Position numbers and translations under genes: made by a program. From positions 18,205,418-18,269,417 of the forward strand of contig JAJEKV010000010.1 in assembly GCA_021234155.1 (NCBI GenBank): a stretch of DNA of 64,000 bases, in the 5' to 3' direction. How positions within the stretch are numbered: the stretch's first letter is position 1; each line of letters begins with the position of its first letter. Of this stretch, positions 49,913 to 62,275 are shown in pieces. The notes under the pieces were generated by a model. The model saw nothing but the letters and a program-made list of their open reading frames with translations, was not told where the DNA came from and ran no database searches. Source of the stretch: Isoetes taiwanensis. Lineage: Eukaryota > Streptophyta > Lycopodiopsida > Isoetales > Isoetaceae.

Positions 49913-52900
49913 CCCTTAAGAGGTTATATGCTTCTTACTTAGCACATTAATTTACTAGCCTTAGCTAACATATATAACCATCTAAGATGGATGCACACAT
50001 TATGTTATCATTTATTTCAATATAGCTATGGGTTACCTACTTAGTTAGAACGATTCTAAACCACAAGGTTTTGCCATCATGACAATTCCTTTTGTCTCAA
50101 AAGACTATTTGATTACTATAATTCTTATTTTAGATGTACCTTGCATGTATTATTCTTTTATATTCTAGAGATTCCCCCTTTCTTAGTTATTTAGCTCTTG
50201 GAATATTCCCACCAATCGAATTGATGCCATCGTAACAAGTTGGCCGGACTTGTTAGATTACTTCTTTTCTTTCGGTTGGGTTATTCTTTGGAGGTACTAG
50301 ATTTATACATGGTCAACAATTATCCTAGTAATGATTCCTTCTTAGCGAGGAGATCAATCTCACCAAGTGGTTTCAATACGTTGGATGTCTGTTAACAATC
50401 GTGTATAATTATAGTTACTCCTACGCATTTCCTTCCCAATCCTTGACGCTTAGCTCAATATTGGGGCAATCCTTTTAGCCAGAATATCTGGAAATGCCTT
50501 CTAATCCTAATATGGATGTTACCGTCCATACATTTAACCTACTAGGCTCCATGGCCTTAGATCCTTGAGCTTGCTCGCTCGATACTTCAGTCTCCTTGAC
50601 GGTGGCTCCTCTTTGATGTCGAGGTTGACTTTGTTCGTTAGAAGGCTCTCATTGCTGGTGGCCTGATGGTGTAGTTGATCACTTGAATCTTCCATGCCGC
50701 TTTTCAAAAGCCTGAAGATGGCGCCGTTGAAAAAGATCTTTCATCTTGACTCTTTGTCTTGGCAGCTAAAGGACGACTCTGTTGATGTCTTCGACTCCAT
50801 CGATGTCTCATACGTCGAGTCCTCTTGTCGTTATCGTGTTGCCCGAAGAGTGTTGACGATGTTGATTGCTTCACCCCTGCAACTTGCATGACATCTCTTC
50901 CTTTGATCTGTTACGCTATGGAAAGGAAGGAATAACAAGGGAACTATACATGCAAAACATATAGCTTACATAATTACAATTACTACTAGAGCTATTAGGT
51001 CCCCCTTGTGCCTCCCTTCGAGTTGCATACCTACTCCTTGGTGATGTCATCGGTGTTCCTCCGGGTGCAATGGTGTTGACGATCTATATCCTCCTATTTG
51101 TACGCTGGGCTCGTGCACTCGGGTAATTTGTTGATATACCTGGGCCCTCCGATGTTTGTCGGCTATGGCACAACACGCTTTGCATCACTTTCTAATTAAA
51201 GGTGTGCTGGTCGTTGATGCTTCGACGTTTCGGTCTGCTTCCTGATCTTGTTTTTGGGCGGTAATTGTTCCTCCCTTCGTGATACTTGAAGCTATTTGGA
51301 GGCGTCTCTTGAGGCTGTGCGCGATTCCTTTGGCTATACTCCTCTGGAGTTGTTCTCTTCTGCAGTTGTTCTTTGAATCGTCCATCCTTGAGTTCACCAA
51401 GTTGCATGCAAGTCCGTGTGCAAGTCATCGGCTCGCCTCGCCTAGATGCTTCTCCATCGAGCTTCCAAACTTCCTTGTTTGATCCCCTCGATCACACGGC
51501 TTGGACGTTGTCACGTTCCACAGTGCTATGCCGTCTTCTTGTCTTGAGAAACCTTCCGGTGGCTTTGATTGTGCTCGTCAGTTTTGATCCTCCCGTTGCC
51601 TCTAGGGAGCTCGTGGAAGAAGTCGGTTGCTAGCACTTCTCCAGCTTTCAGTTCCTGACCTTTGTCTCTCTATGCATGTCGGCCTCTCTGGCAAGTAAAG
51701 CTTCATGGCTCTTCTCCCTGCTGGCGATGTTGTCGGGATGATGGATCCTTATATCTGCGCAGCTTGACCCTTGAGTTGAAGAAGTACCTGCCTTAGATAT
51801 GCTCTTGTCGTTGAATAGCCTGGCTATTATCTTGAACTCTCTTTTTGCCGAAGGTGCTTTAGTTGCTATCCTTGTCGTTAAGGTGTCGAATGCTTCTACC
51901 TTGGGCGTTTGACGTGCCACATGTCGGAGATATGATCGGCTTCTTCTCTTCTAATTACTGGTAGGAGTACCTGACGAAGCCATCACCTAGTTGTTGAAGG
52001 CATATCTCCTCGTCGCGGTGCCTTTCGTAAGTGCATCTCCATCTAATCCACGTGTCATAGCGCATTCCCCTATATTACCACAAGGTGGAATTATGGTCGT
52101 CGAGATGTTGCCTTCTTAGTTGGCTCGTTGATGTCGGGTCTTTCCTCCTCCTATTGTTGAGGCCCTCGTGTCATAAGTTCGTCAAGTGTTGCTGTTGTTA
52201 CAAGAGGTAGTGTTGCGTCCCGACGATGTCCTGGTGCAGCGCTGATGATCTTGACATGACCGGCGTTGTCTCTTATCCTGACATTGTGCTGGACGAGCGG
52301 TCTTCTACTTGAGGGCACTTCCCGAAGTGTTTGGTGTCGAAGGTTTGCTTGGCCTCTGGTCGTTCTCCCTCGTACTTGCTCTTCCATTTTGATCTTGGGC
52401 TATAGTTGTGTCTCCTTGCTTCCTCCTTTGGTAGTCGAAGTGAAGGAGCTTTCTGATCTAAGCGCTAACTCCGTAAAACATGACTCTAAACTCATGTTTT
52501 TCCACTATATATGTGGACACCCTAGATATACAATAGACATATACGCATTTACCTTGGGATTTTAATTCATCCACTTTTCCAAAACAACTACGAAGATCTA
52601 CTTAATTGTTTATACTCCTTTAGGGCTTCCCCTCCTCCTATCGCATTTGACCCTTTGGTTTTGCTGCATCTTCTTTGTTCTGGTTGACTCCAGGATTCCT
52701 TTGAGATGCTGCTACTATTGTTGAGCTTCATGTCTGATCCGAGCTCGTCACGCCAGTTGCGAAGAGTGTTCGTCGATGTGATCCCTTGAGAAAGATGCTC
52801 CTCCTTAATGTGTATATTCGTCGTGAGGAATGCGGTGACCGCTCAACGTCCCTACATGTAGTGTGTCGTTGCAGGGTTGCCGATGTGCGGTGCCATTGGT

Positions 52901-54080
52901 TGCTTGAGTAGGATCACCTAGCTGTTGCAGTTGGGCATTCTTGGATGTCTTCAAAGCTCTGAGATCATGGTCGGTAGGCAGGCATTGGCATTCCTCCGCA
53001 GGTTGAATTTCTGAGTGCGACTCCTGTTGCTTGGGCTTTGCTTCATTCCGAGGTGCCTCTCCTGTGCCTGGAAGTGTGCTCTTCTCCATTGCCCCTACCA
53101 TGGCTCCTTCTGGTCGCCTTTGCATGATTTGTATCTGCTGGCTAGGTCGTCTCCTCCGTCCTTTGGGTCCTATCCATTCGAGTCTCGCACTCCTTTGCTG
53201 ACGTAGTAAGGCCGTCCTTCCTTTGGTTTCTAGGTGTTCCTGGGTCCGGAATTCCTGTTTGAGCGGAATATTCTCCTCCTTGATCTTGCCCCTAGTGCTG
53301 ATATAGGCCTTCGAGTCGGAGATGTTCCCTGATATGCATCTCCTCCCCCTCATGGTCTCCTACTTTTTGGAACCGACGAAAGTTCTCCTGCTGGTGCAAG
53401 GGAGCTGGAAGCTTGTCCTGATTAGCCTTAGGTGCTTTGTTGTTGCCTAGCTTGGTCGCTCCTTTTGTTGGCGTTGCCTGACATTCGCTTGAGCTGCTGG
53501 GCTGCAAGGTCGAGGTGGTCTTCTCTCCGGTTCCTATATGCTCCTGTGTCGCCATGACTTCTCTCCTTGACGGAAGGTTATGCCCTCTGGCCCTAGCTCG
53601 TGATGCTAACGTGGCATCGATGTCTAACGTGTTCCTGCACCTGTATTTTGCTGCCTTGCATTCTTCCATTTGAAACTCGTGGGCGTCGAGTTGGTGAAGG
53701 CGTCGAGATCCTCTTCCTTATGTGAGCTCGTGGACGTGGTAGCCGGGAGGTTGACATCTAGAAAATTCTTGATGCCGTTGGTTACCAAATATTCTTCCCA
53801 TTTGATGAAGATTGATGATAGGCCGGTGGTGTCCCGTTCTACTCGTTTGTCGGTTGAGGTGTTTGTCGTTGTGCTTCTCTCTCTTGGGTCCGCCTTTCCG
53901 GTCTCCTCTCCTTATCTATCTGTACATCGGCTGGGACCTTGATGTCTTCAAGAAGTTGCGCCTCTATCTCTTCTGTGGCTCTGGCCCCGTACTTCGAAAG
54001 CAACGCTCGTATTTCCTAGAGTCTAAGGTCTACTTGAAGGGCTCTCCTACAACATTCTGGGCTCTATAAGCAAGCACACT
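49913..54080. other. Decayed sequence, possibly E4 interior, no recognised domain
   Basis: 49913-50560 is AT-rich. From about 50560 to 54080 the GC content rises. The minus strand shows many short frames rich in Gln, Lys, Arg, Glu, Ser and Thr (for example 52805-53353, 53292-53669, 51648-51920), broken by stops. Their composition resembles worn-out gag or linker sequence. The strand is right for the 5' part of E4, whose 3' LTR is at 41957-43519. I find no knuckle, protease, RT or integrase motif and no matching 5' LTR, so this assignment is a guess. Confidence 0.35.
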
Positions 54081-54281
54081 CACCCCGGTTTTTGGTCCAC
54101 TGTTGAAAACATCAGTTTTGGTAGGTCTACATGTCCTGTTTTCAAAGAATCCTACATGTGGATTTGTGGAGGTATGGTTTTGTTCGATAATGGTGTTCTT
54201 TTTTCAGTGGACTAAAACATCCACTGTTGTTTTGTAGTTTCTTCTATTGTGACATGTCATTTTATAATACAATCCACTGTA

Positions 54282-55070
54282 GGAAAGAATACTTGAATTT
54301 CTACATGTCTAATAATTCTATTGTCACATGTCTTTATAGATGTAGGAAAGAATATTTGATTCTCTACATGTCCTATACTTCCATTCACATGTTTTTATAG
54401 TAGTAGGACAGAGTCAGTGATGACTTTATCATTCTCTAGCTGCTTCTAAACTATAGAAATGGTGGCAATTGTTTTCTATTTTTCCAACATTTTTATAGAA
54501 ACGAATTTAGTAGAATTGGATGTTTTACCATAAAACTGAGGTTTTTACTGTAAAATGTCCATTAATTTGGCGAATTTACTATAATTGAGATGAAATATTA
54601 TCAAATTTTGGCGATTTTATGAAGTTCTTTAGCGTACGCATCCTAGTAAACCATCGAATCCAGATTTTAAAAAATGGTAAAATATAGCAACTTTACGAAG
54701 TTTCACACCTTAAAGTCATCACTGGACAGAGTACTTTATTTGCTAAGGCATTGTAGGAAAGAATACATGAATGACGACATGTGTAATACTTCTATTGTCA
54801 CATGTCTTTAAAGAAGTAGGAAAGAATACTTGATTCTCTACATGTCGTATGCTTCCATGTCACATGTCTTTATAGTAGTAGGACAGAGTACTTTATTTGC
54901 TAAGGCATTGTAGGAAAGAATACATGAATTACGACATGTGTAATACTTCTATTGTCACATGTCTTTATAGAAGTAGGAAAGAATACTTGATTCTCTACAT
55001 GTCCTATCCTTCCATATCACGGGTCTTTATAGTGGTAGGACAGAGTACTTGATTTGCTACATGTGCACGA
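54282..55070. repeat. Diverged tandem repeat, unit about 65-80 bp in about 160-bp pairs
   Basis: GTAGGAAAGAATA(C/T)(T/A)TGA recurs near 54282, 54344, 54749, 54817, 54909 and 54977. Each is followed by (C/G)ACATGT, CTTCTATTGTCACATGTC or a variant, and TTTATAG. 54749-54908 and 54909-55068 are close copies of a 160-bp pair. No coding content is seen. Confidence 0.8.
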
Positions 55071-55147
55071 TTTGCTGCACGTGCACGATCACATGTCCTT
55101 ATACTAGTATTCCATGTAAGACAAGTTACTTCAACTACAATTACTTA

Positions 55148-55660
55148 ACACCTATTTTTGCATAACAAAACCATCAAGAATTTGATTTGTATTCCTTGAG
55201 GGAGTGCAGGACCGCTGCAACAAATCCCTAAGCATTAATGTCATAGGACCACGCAAAATCCTAACAATATCCTAACATTTTGGATATTGTTAAAGAAAGA
55301 CCATTAAACCACGCCTACATTTTTGCATAACAAACCATTAAGAATTGTGAGATGTATTTTTTTATGGAGGATAGGACCATTGCAACAAATCCCCAAGCAT
55401 TAAAATGGCAAGACCATGCAATATCCTTACATTATTCCCCCATTTTGGATATCGTTAGTGGAACACCATTAAACCGTTCCTAAATCTTGGTATAATTTAG
55501 ACCATTAAGAATTTGAGATGTAATTGTTTATGGGGAATAGGACCATTGCAACAAATCCCCAAGCATTATAAAATGGCAAGACTATGCAATATCCTAACAT
55601 TATGCCCCCATTTTGGATATCATTAGTGGAACACCATTAAACCATGCCTACATCTAGTTG
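55148..55660. repeat. Three-copy tandem repeat, unit about 165-175 bp
   Basis: Each copy contains CATTAAGAATTTGAGATGTA or a variant, ACCATTGCAACAAATCCCCA and TTTTGGATAT, then GACCATTAAACC or ACACCATTAAACC. Copies begin near 55148, 55311 and 55485. The second and third are most alike. Confidence 0.8.
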
Positions 55661-55818
55661 GTACTAAGGTTGGCTATAGACAATCCAATAGTTATCCACG
55701 TCATCCAATGGTTTTAATTGTATCTAATTTATCTTATCCAATGGTTCTTTCTAAGAATGCAATGGTTCTTTGAAAAACAAAATAACTTATTGCACTTAGA
55801 CGATTTGCACTAAGAACA
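55661..55818. other. Spacer, nothing seen
   Basis: This short AT-rich spacer between repeat blocks contains three variants of CAATGGTT(C/T)T. No gene is present. Confidence 0.4.
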
Positions 55819-58800
55819 TATCAAACCGCAAAGTGTCCTGCAGTCGACCGTGTAGAAACCCAAGTGTTTTGTCGTTCGGGCAGTACAAAGGCTCCGGAAT
55901 GGGGATTTGACTTCGCCATGTTGTCCGAAACAGCGAAATTACCCTAGGGACCAAGTTACACGGTCATTTTTTGCAGCAAAAGAAACACAAACCCTCTACA
56001 TGGCAGTATTCTGCACCCTCCGCTAAGGCCAATTCACTACGAACGTGTTGGACATGAGCTACTTTGGCGCTTCCTGGAGCAGGGGTGGTCTCCAGGGTAA
56101 TGTCGATGTTTCGAGTTTGTTGGCAGAGTCAGATCACAGTTCCGGGGTGGGAGAATTGCCCGTCCGTGGCCAGGGACCTTCCAGAGAGGACATTTTGGGT
56201 CGAACTGCTTCTGGAAGGTTTTAGGGCTACGTCTTCTGGCGTCAACGCCTTCCCACTACCTCATGACATTGTACAAGATCCTGATCCAATCTGGCTAGGG
56301 TATGGCCTCCAAAACGTAAACCCTGTGCCTTGCCAGGTTATTGTAGGGTTTACGTTATGGAGGTCGGGCTTTGGTCCGTTGCACTTGGGACATGGTCGAG
56401 CAGCTGCGTTTGAAAACACGAGGCAGTAGAAACTGCCAGAATGGGGTTTGGATTTAATCTCCTCCTAGTTTTGCAATTAAAAGTCTAGAGCGCCTTATGC
56501 AGTAGCAAAATTGTTTGGGATCACTCGGGTTGGCCAATAGATCGAAACTCTGTTATTTCAGTTCTCATGGCTCCCCATGCATGTTTGTAAAGATGTCAAC
56601 CACGTTTGGCCTCCAAAACGTAAACCCTGTGTGTTGCTAGGTTATTGTAGGGTTTACGTTATAAAGGTCGAGTTTTATTCAGTTGCACTTGAGACATGGT
56701 CGGGAAGCTGCAGTTGAAAACAAGAAGCAATAGAAACTGACGAAATGGGGTTTGGATTTACCGAGGCAGGCTTTCCTACCAGTGCTCCTCCGGGAGGGCA
56801 AATGCCAATGCCTCCCTTCCCGGAGCTCGATTTCCCTATCCGACCGTTGAATTCTCCATTCAAGTAACTTGCTTCGAGCAGGTTCAAACAAATTCAAGAT
56901 CTGTCCGGGAGAACATATCAAACCGCAAAGTGTCCTGCAGTCGACCGTGTAGAAACCCAAGTCTTTTGTCGTTCGGGCAGTACAAAGGCTCCGGAATGGA
57001 GATTTGACTTAGCCATGTCATCCTAAACAAATGAAAAAATTACCCTAGAGACCAAGTTACGGTCATTTTTGCGACAAAAGAAGCCGCGAACCCTCTACAT
57101 GGCGGTATTATGCACCCTCCGCTAAGGCCGGTTCACTACTGAACGTGTTAGACATGAGCTACTTTGGCTTCACGGAGCAGGGTGGTCTTACGCCCGCGAA
57201 AACTTGGTCTCGGGGTAATGTTGATGTTTGAGTCCGTTCGCGAGTCGGATCCGCGATTCCGGGTGGGAGTTGCCCGTCCCATGGCCAAGGACCTTCGAGA
57301 GAGGACCTTTTGGGTCGAACCGCTACGGAAGGTTTTAGGGCTCCGAATCTTACGGCGTCAATGCCCTCCCATTACCTCATGACATTGTGCAAGATCCGGT
57401 CCAATCTGACTAGGGGGTATGGCCTCCAAAACGTAAACCTTGTGCGTTGCTAAGTTATTGTAGGGTTTACGTTATGGAGGTCGATTTTTATTCGATTGCA
57501 CTTGAGACATGGTTGAGAAGCTGCGATTGAAAACAAGAAGCAATAAAACCGGCGAAATGGGGTTTGGATTTCTTGGAGGCGAGCTTTCCTACGGTGCTCC
57601 TCCGGGAGGGCATGCCTTCCGGAGCCGGTTTCCCTATCCGGCCGTTGAATTCTCCATTCAAGTAACTTGCTTGAAAGCAGGTTCAAAAAAATTCAAGATC
57701 TGTCCGGGAGAACATACCGCAAAGTGTCCTGCAGTCGACCGTGTAGAAACCCAAGTGTTTTGTCGTTCGGGCAGTACAAAGGCTCCGGAATGGGGATTTG
57801 ACTTCGCCATGTCGTCCACAACAGCGAAATTACCCTAGGGATCAAGTTACACGGTCATTTTTTGCAGCAAAAGAAACACGAACCCTCTACATGGCAGTAT
57901 TCTGCACCCTCCGCTAAGGCCAATTCACTACGAACGTGTTGGACATGAGCTACTTTGGCGCTTCCTGGAGCAGGGGTGGTCTCCAGGGTAATGTCGATGT
58001 TTCGAGTTTGTTGGCAGAGTCAGATCACAGTTCCGGGGTGGGAGAATTGCCCGTCCGTGGCCAGGGACCTTCCAGAGAGGACATTTTGGGTCGAACTGCT
58101 TCTGGAAGGTTTTAGGGCTACGTCTTCTGGCGTCAACGCCTTCCCACTACCTCATGACATTGTACAAGATCCTGGTCCAATCTGGCTAGGGTATGGCCTC
58201 CAAAACGTAAACCCTGTGCCTTGCCAGGTTATTGTAGGGTTTACGTTATGGAGGTCGGGCTTTGGTCCGTTGCACTTGGGACATGGTCGAGCAGCTGCGT
58301 TTGAAAACACGAGGCAGTAGAAACTGCCAGAATGGGGTTTGGATTTAATCTCCTCCTAGTTTTGCAATTAAAAGTCTAGAGCGCCTTATGCAGTAGCAAA
58401 ATTGTTTGGGATCACTCGGGTTGGCCAATAGATCGAAACTCTGTTATTTCAGTTCTCATGGCTCCCCATGCATGTTTGTAAAGAAGTCGACCACGTTTGG
58501 CCTCCAAAACGTAAACCCTGTGTGTTGCTAGGTTATTGTAGGGTTTACGTTATAAAGGTCGAGTTTTATTCAGTTGCACTTGAGACATGGTCGGGAAGCT
58601 GCAGTTGAAAACAAGAAGCAATAGAAACTGACGAAATGGGGTTTGGATTTACCCTCCTCCCAAGTGTCGCAATTAGAAGTCAAGAACACATTTTGTAGTA
58701 GAAATTTTTTTTGGAATGATTCGGGATCGCCAATAGATCCAAACTCTGTTATTTCAGTTGCCATGGCTCCGCATGCATGTTTGAAAAAGGTACACCAGGT

Positions 58801-59530
58801 TCCAAGTGCAACTGACCACGTTTTGGCCTCCATAACGTAAACCCTACAATAACCTGGCAAGGCACAGGGTTTACGTTTTGGAGGCCATACCCTAGCCAGA
58901 TTGGACCAGGATCTTGCACAATTTCATGAGGTAGTGGGAGGGCATTGACACCAGAAGACGGAGCCCTAAAACCTTCCAGAAGCAGTTCGACCCAAAATGT
59001 CCTCTCTGGAAGGTCCCTGGCCACGGACGGGCAACTCTCCCACCCCGGAACTATGATCTGACTCTGCCAACGAACTCAAAACATCGACATTACCCTGGAG
59101 ACCACCCCTGCTCCAGGAAGCGCCAAAGTAGCTCATGTCCAACACGTTCGTAGTGAATTGGCCTTAGCGGAGGGTGCAGAATACTGCCATGTAGACGGTT
59201 CGTGCTTCTTTTGCTGCAAAAAATGACCGTGTAACTTGGTCCCTAGGGTAATTTCGCTGTTTCGGACGACATGGCGAAGTCAAATCTCCATTCTGGAGCC
59301 TTTGTACTGCCCAAACGACAGAACATGTGGCTTTCTACATGGTCGCATTGCCAGACACTTTTATGGGTTTGATATGTTCTCTCTGACCGATCTTGAATTT
59401 TGAACCTGCTTGAAGCGAAAAGTTACTTGAAGAGTGGATTCAACGGTCGGATGGGAAACCGGGCTCCGGGAAGGGAGGGATTGGCATTTGCCCTCCCGGA
59501 GGAGCACTAGTAGGAAAGCCTGCCTTGGTA
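55819..59530. repeat. Higher-order repeat: three direct units and one inverted unit
   Basis: Blocks a (about 480 bp, starting ACCGCAAAGTGTCCTGCAGT), b (about 300 bp, starting with a 19-bp inverted repeat) and c (about 160 bp, CTCCGGGAGGGC region) are arranged a-b-b-c (from 55825), a-b-c (from 56922) and a-b-b (from 57716). An inverted b-a-c follows (58827-59530). The first and third units are almost identical at an offset of 1,891 bp; the second is more diverged. A 121-codon frame at 56064-56429 and 57955-58320 is carried along by the duplication. I do not believe it is a gene. Confidence 0.85.
56306..58884. repeat. Six copies of a 19-bp inverted repeat (hairpin)
   Basis: CCTCCAAAACGTAAACCCT and its near-complement AGGGTTTACGTTATGGAGG enclose a loop of about 20 bp. 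They occur at 56306-56363, 56610-56667, 57423-57480, 58197-58254, 58501-58558 and, inverted, 58827-58884. The arms contain AAACCCT/AGGGTTT. The hairpin marks the start of each b block. Confidence 0.85.
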
Positions 59531-59560
59531 ACCTTTGTGATGTCCGTCTCCTGGGGTCTG

Positions 59561-61393
59561 GCCTCTCCAACATGCCACGTGAGCTCCAACATGCCACATA
59601 GGCTCCAACATGTCTCGTGAGCTCTAGCATGCCACCTAGGCTCCAGTGCCACCTAGGCTCCAACATGCCACCTAGGCTCCAACATGCCAAGGTGGCTCCA
59701 ACATGCCACCTAGGCTCAAGCGTGCCAAGGTGGCTCAAATATGCCACCTAGGCTCCAACATGCCATGTAGGCTCCAACATGCCAACTAGGCTCCAACATG
59801 CCACCTACGCTCCGACATGCCACGTGGGCTCCAACATGCCACCTAGCATGCCACATAGGCTCCAACATTGCCACCTAGGCTCCAACATGCCACCTGGGCT
59901 CCAACATGCCACGTGAGCTCCAACATGCCAAGTTGGCTCCAACGTGCCACCTAGGCTCCAACATGCCAAGGTGGCTCACAACATGCCACCTAGGCTTAAA
60001 TATGCCAAGTTGGCTCAAACATGCCACCTAGGCTCCAACATGCCACCGTGGCCCAACATGCCACCTAGACTCAAACATGCCAAGGTGGCTCAAACATGCC
60101 ACATGGGCATCAACATGCCACCTAGGCTCCAACATGCCAAGGTGACTCAAACATGCCACATGGGCTCCAACATGCCACCTAGGCTCCAACATGCCATCTA
60201 GGCTCCAACATGCCAGGGAGTCTCAAACATGCCAAGGTGGCTCCAACATGCCACCTAGGCTCCAACATGACAAAATGGCTCAAACATGCCACCTAGGCTC
60301 CAACATGCTCAAACATGCCATGCGGGCTCCAACATGCCACCTATGCTCCAACTTGCCAAGGTGGCTCAAACATGACACGTGGGCTCCAACATGCCACCTA
60401 GGCTCCAACATGCCATCTAGGCTCCAGCATGCCAAGGTGGCTCAAACATGCCACCTAGGCTCTCCAACATGCCACGCGGGCTCCAATATGCCAAGGTGGC
60501 TCTAACATGCCACCTAGGCTCAAACATGCCAAGGTGGCTCCAACATGCCACCTAGGCTCCAACATGACAAAATGGCTCCAACCTAGGCTCCAACGTGCTC
60601 AAACATGCCACGTGGGCTCCAACATGCCATCTATGCTCCAACTTGCCAAGGTGGCTCAAACATGCCAAGGTGTCTCAAACATGCCAAGGTGGCGCAAACA
60701 AGCCAAGATAGCTCAAACATGCCACGCGGGCTCAAACATGCCAAGGTGGGCTCAAACATGCCACCTAGGCTCCAACATGCCACTTAGGCTCCAACATGCC
60801 AAGGTGGCTCAAACATGCCACGTGGACTCCATAATGCCACGTGGGCTCCAGCATGCCAAGGTGGCTCAAACATGCCACCTAGTCTCAAACATGCCACCTA
60901 GGCTCCAACATGCCAAGGTGGCTCAAACATGCCACCTAGGTGCCAAGGTGGATCAAACATGCCACGTGGTGCCAAGGTGGCTCAAACATGCCATGTTGGA
61001 GCCTAGGTGGCATGTTGGAGCTTAGGTGGCATGTTGGAACCACCTTGGCATGTTGGAGCCTAGGTGGCGTGTTTGAGCCATATTGGCATGTTGGATGCCA
61101 CGTGGCATGGTTGAGCCACCTTGGCATGTTGGCGCCAAGGTGGCATGTTTGAGCCACCTTGGCACATTGGAGCCCACGTGGTATGGTTGAGCCACCTTGG
61201 AATGTTGGAGCCTAGGTGGCATGTTGGAGCTTAGTTGGCATGTTGGAACCACCTTGGCATGTTGGAGCCTAGGTGGCGTGTTTGAGCCATATTGGCATGT
61301 TGGATGCCACGTGGCATGGTTGAGCCCCCTTGGCATGTTGGCGCGAAGGTGGCATATTTGAGCCACCTTGGCATGCTGGATTCTAGGTGCCAT
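59561..61393. repeat. 19-bp minisatellite, about 96 units, with a strand switch
   Basis: The unit is GGCTCCAACATGCCACCTA, with variants GGCTCAAACATGCCAAGGT. It runs on the plus strand from 59561 to about 60990 and then as its reverse complement to 61393. Since 19 is not divisible by 3, any frame repeats every 57 bp. This explains long spurious ORFs with a 19-residue repeat (MPPRLQHAKVAQTCHLGSN). In the right arm, 61018-61226 and 61227-61400 show a 209-bp period, exactly 11 units. Confidence 0.93.
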
Positions 61394-62275
61394 GTCACCC
61401 AAAATTTGCCAACGCCACCCCATGAAAAACCAAAGATGTACATCTTTTCTTTAGTGGCCTAGTAAAAAATTGACCTTGCTTACTTGGCATGCCATGTCAC
61501 CAATTGGAGGGCCACATCATCTTTTCCATGCTCTTTGCTTGTATCGCAAGTGTAACGACATCAAGATCCCATTATACCTCTAACATTTATTTCCTATGGG
61601 TTTGTAGACCTGACTTTGTAAAGAATGTTTCAAGGGTTATCCAGAGAATCGCTTTAGAAGTACAGAGAATTGATCATATCATAGCCCAGTTTACCTTGTA
61701 TTATACATGGCGCCTATATTATTGGACATGCATATAACCTTGTAAATATTCATTTCCTTTCCTCCTGGTCTGTTCGAAATGTTGCAGAGTTAGAAGCTCT
61801 CAATTTGGACTCACAAGATTCAACCATAAGACCTACGAAATACCATGCGATGATATCGCCAAAATCAGGTCCAGATTATTTTCACCCCTTGAGAGTGTAA
61901 GCATGGGAATGCCCATGATGGCATGGCCATTCCGCAAAGCAACATTTGAATTGCAAGTACATTATAGGTAAATGGAGAGTTGGAGTTAGAATGTCTAGCA
62001 AAAAATAAAAAATAAAAATACTAATAGGGGGCCTATATTTTCTTCACGATGAAAAACAACTCCCATATTTTTATGCACGCATGGTAAATCTGTCTTTATT
62101 CAACGGTGAAGATGAACGGCAGGGATCTTGATCCACATCCCATGATTTTATTGGCTCTGATAATTAATGGTTGAGATTAAGGGCAACCTAGATCAACGCC
62201 CACAGATCTTGATCTCCGTCCTTCAATCTTATTGGCTTAGAATAAGAACCCTTTTACTTTTCCCGCCTAAGTTTT
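61394..62275. other. Non-coding, upstream of a possible gene
   Basis: No ORF is believable. 62105-62260 contains two related phrases about 60 bp apart (GATCTTGATC, then TTATTGGCT). The end is pyrimidine-rich (CCTTTTACTTTTCCCGCC) before the ATG at 62276. Confidence 0.4.

Noticed and set aside
44975-49916. CCCCTT as the LINE target-site duplication
   Set aside because: It is only six bases long, the flanks then diverge and the 5' end of the LINE is not defined, so a chance match is likely.
50560-54080. A coherent gene in the GC-richer block
   Set aside because: Frames on both strands are short and broken, and no motif of any family could be named, so only a general description is given.
56064-58320. 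Two copies of a 121-aa ORF
   Set aside because: Both copies lie in a recently duplicated repeat. The identity reflects the duplication, the third direct unit does not preserve the frame, and no domain is seen.
59944-61025. Long ORFs of 85-172 codons with repeated MPPRLQHAK-type units
   Set aside because: They are the automatic result of a 19-bp tandem repeat without stops, read every 57 bp. They have no start context or flanking gene structure.
59561-61393. CRISPR-like array
   Set aside because: The units are contiguous without unique spacers, vary freely and change strand. The window is eukaryotic.
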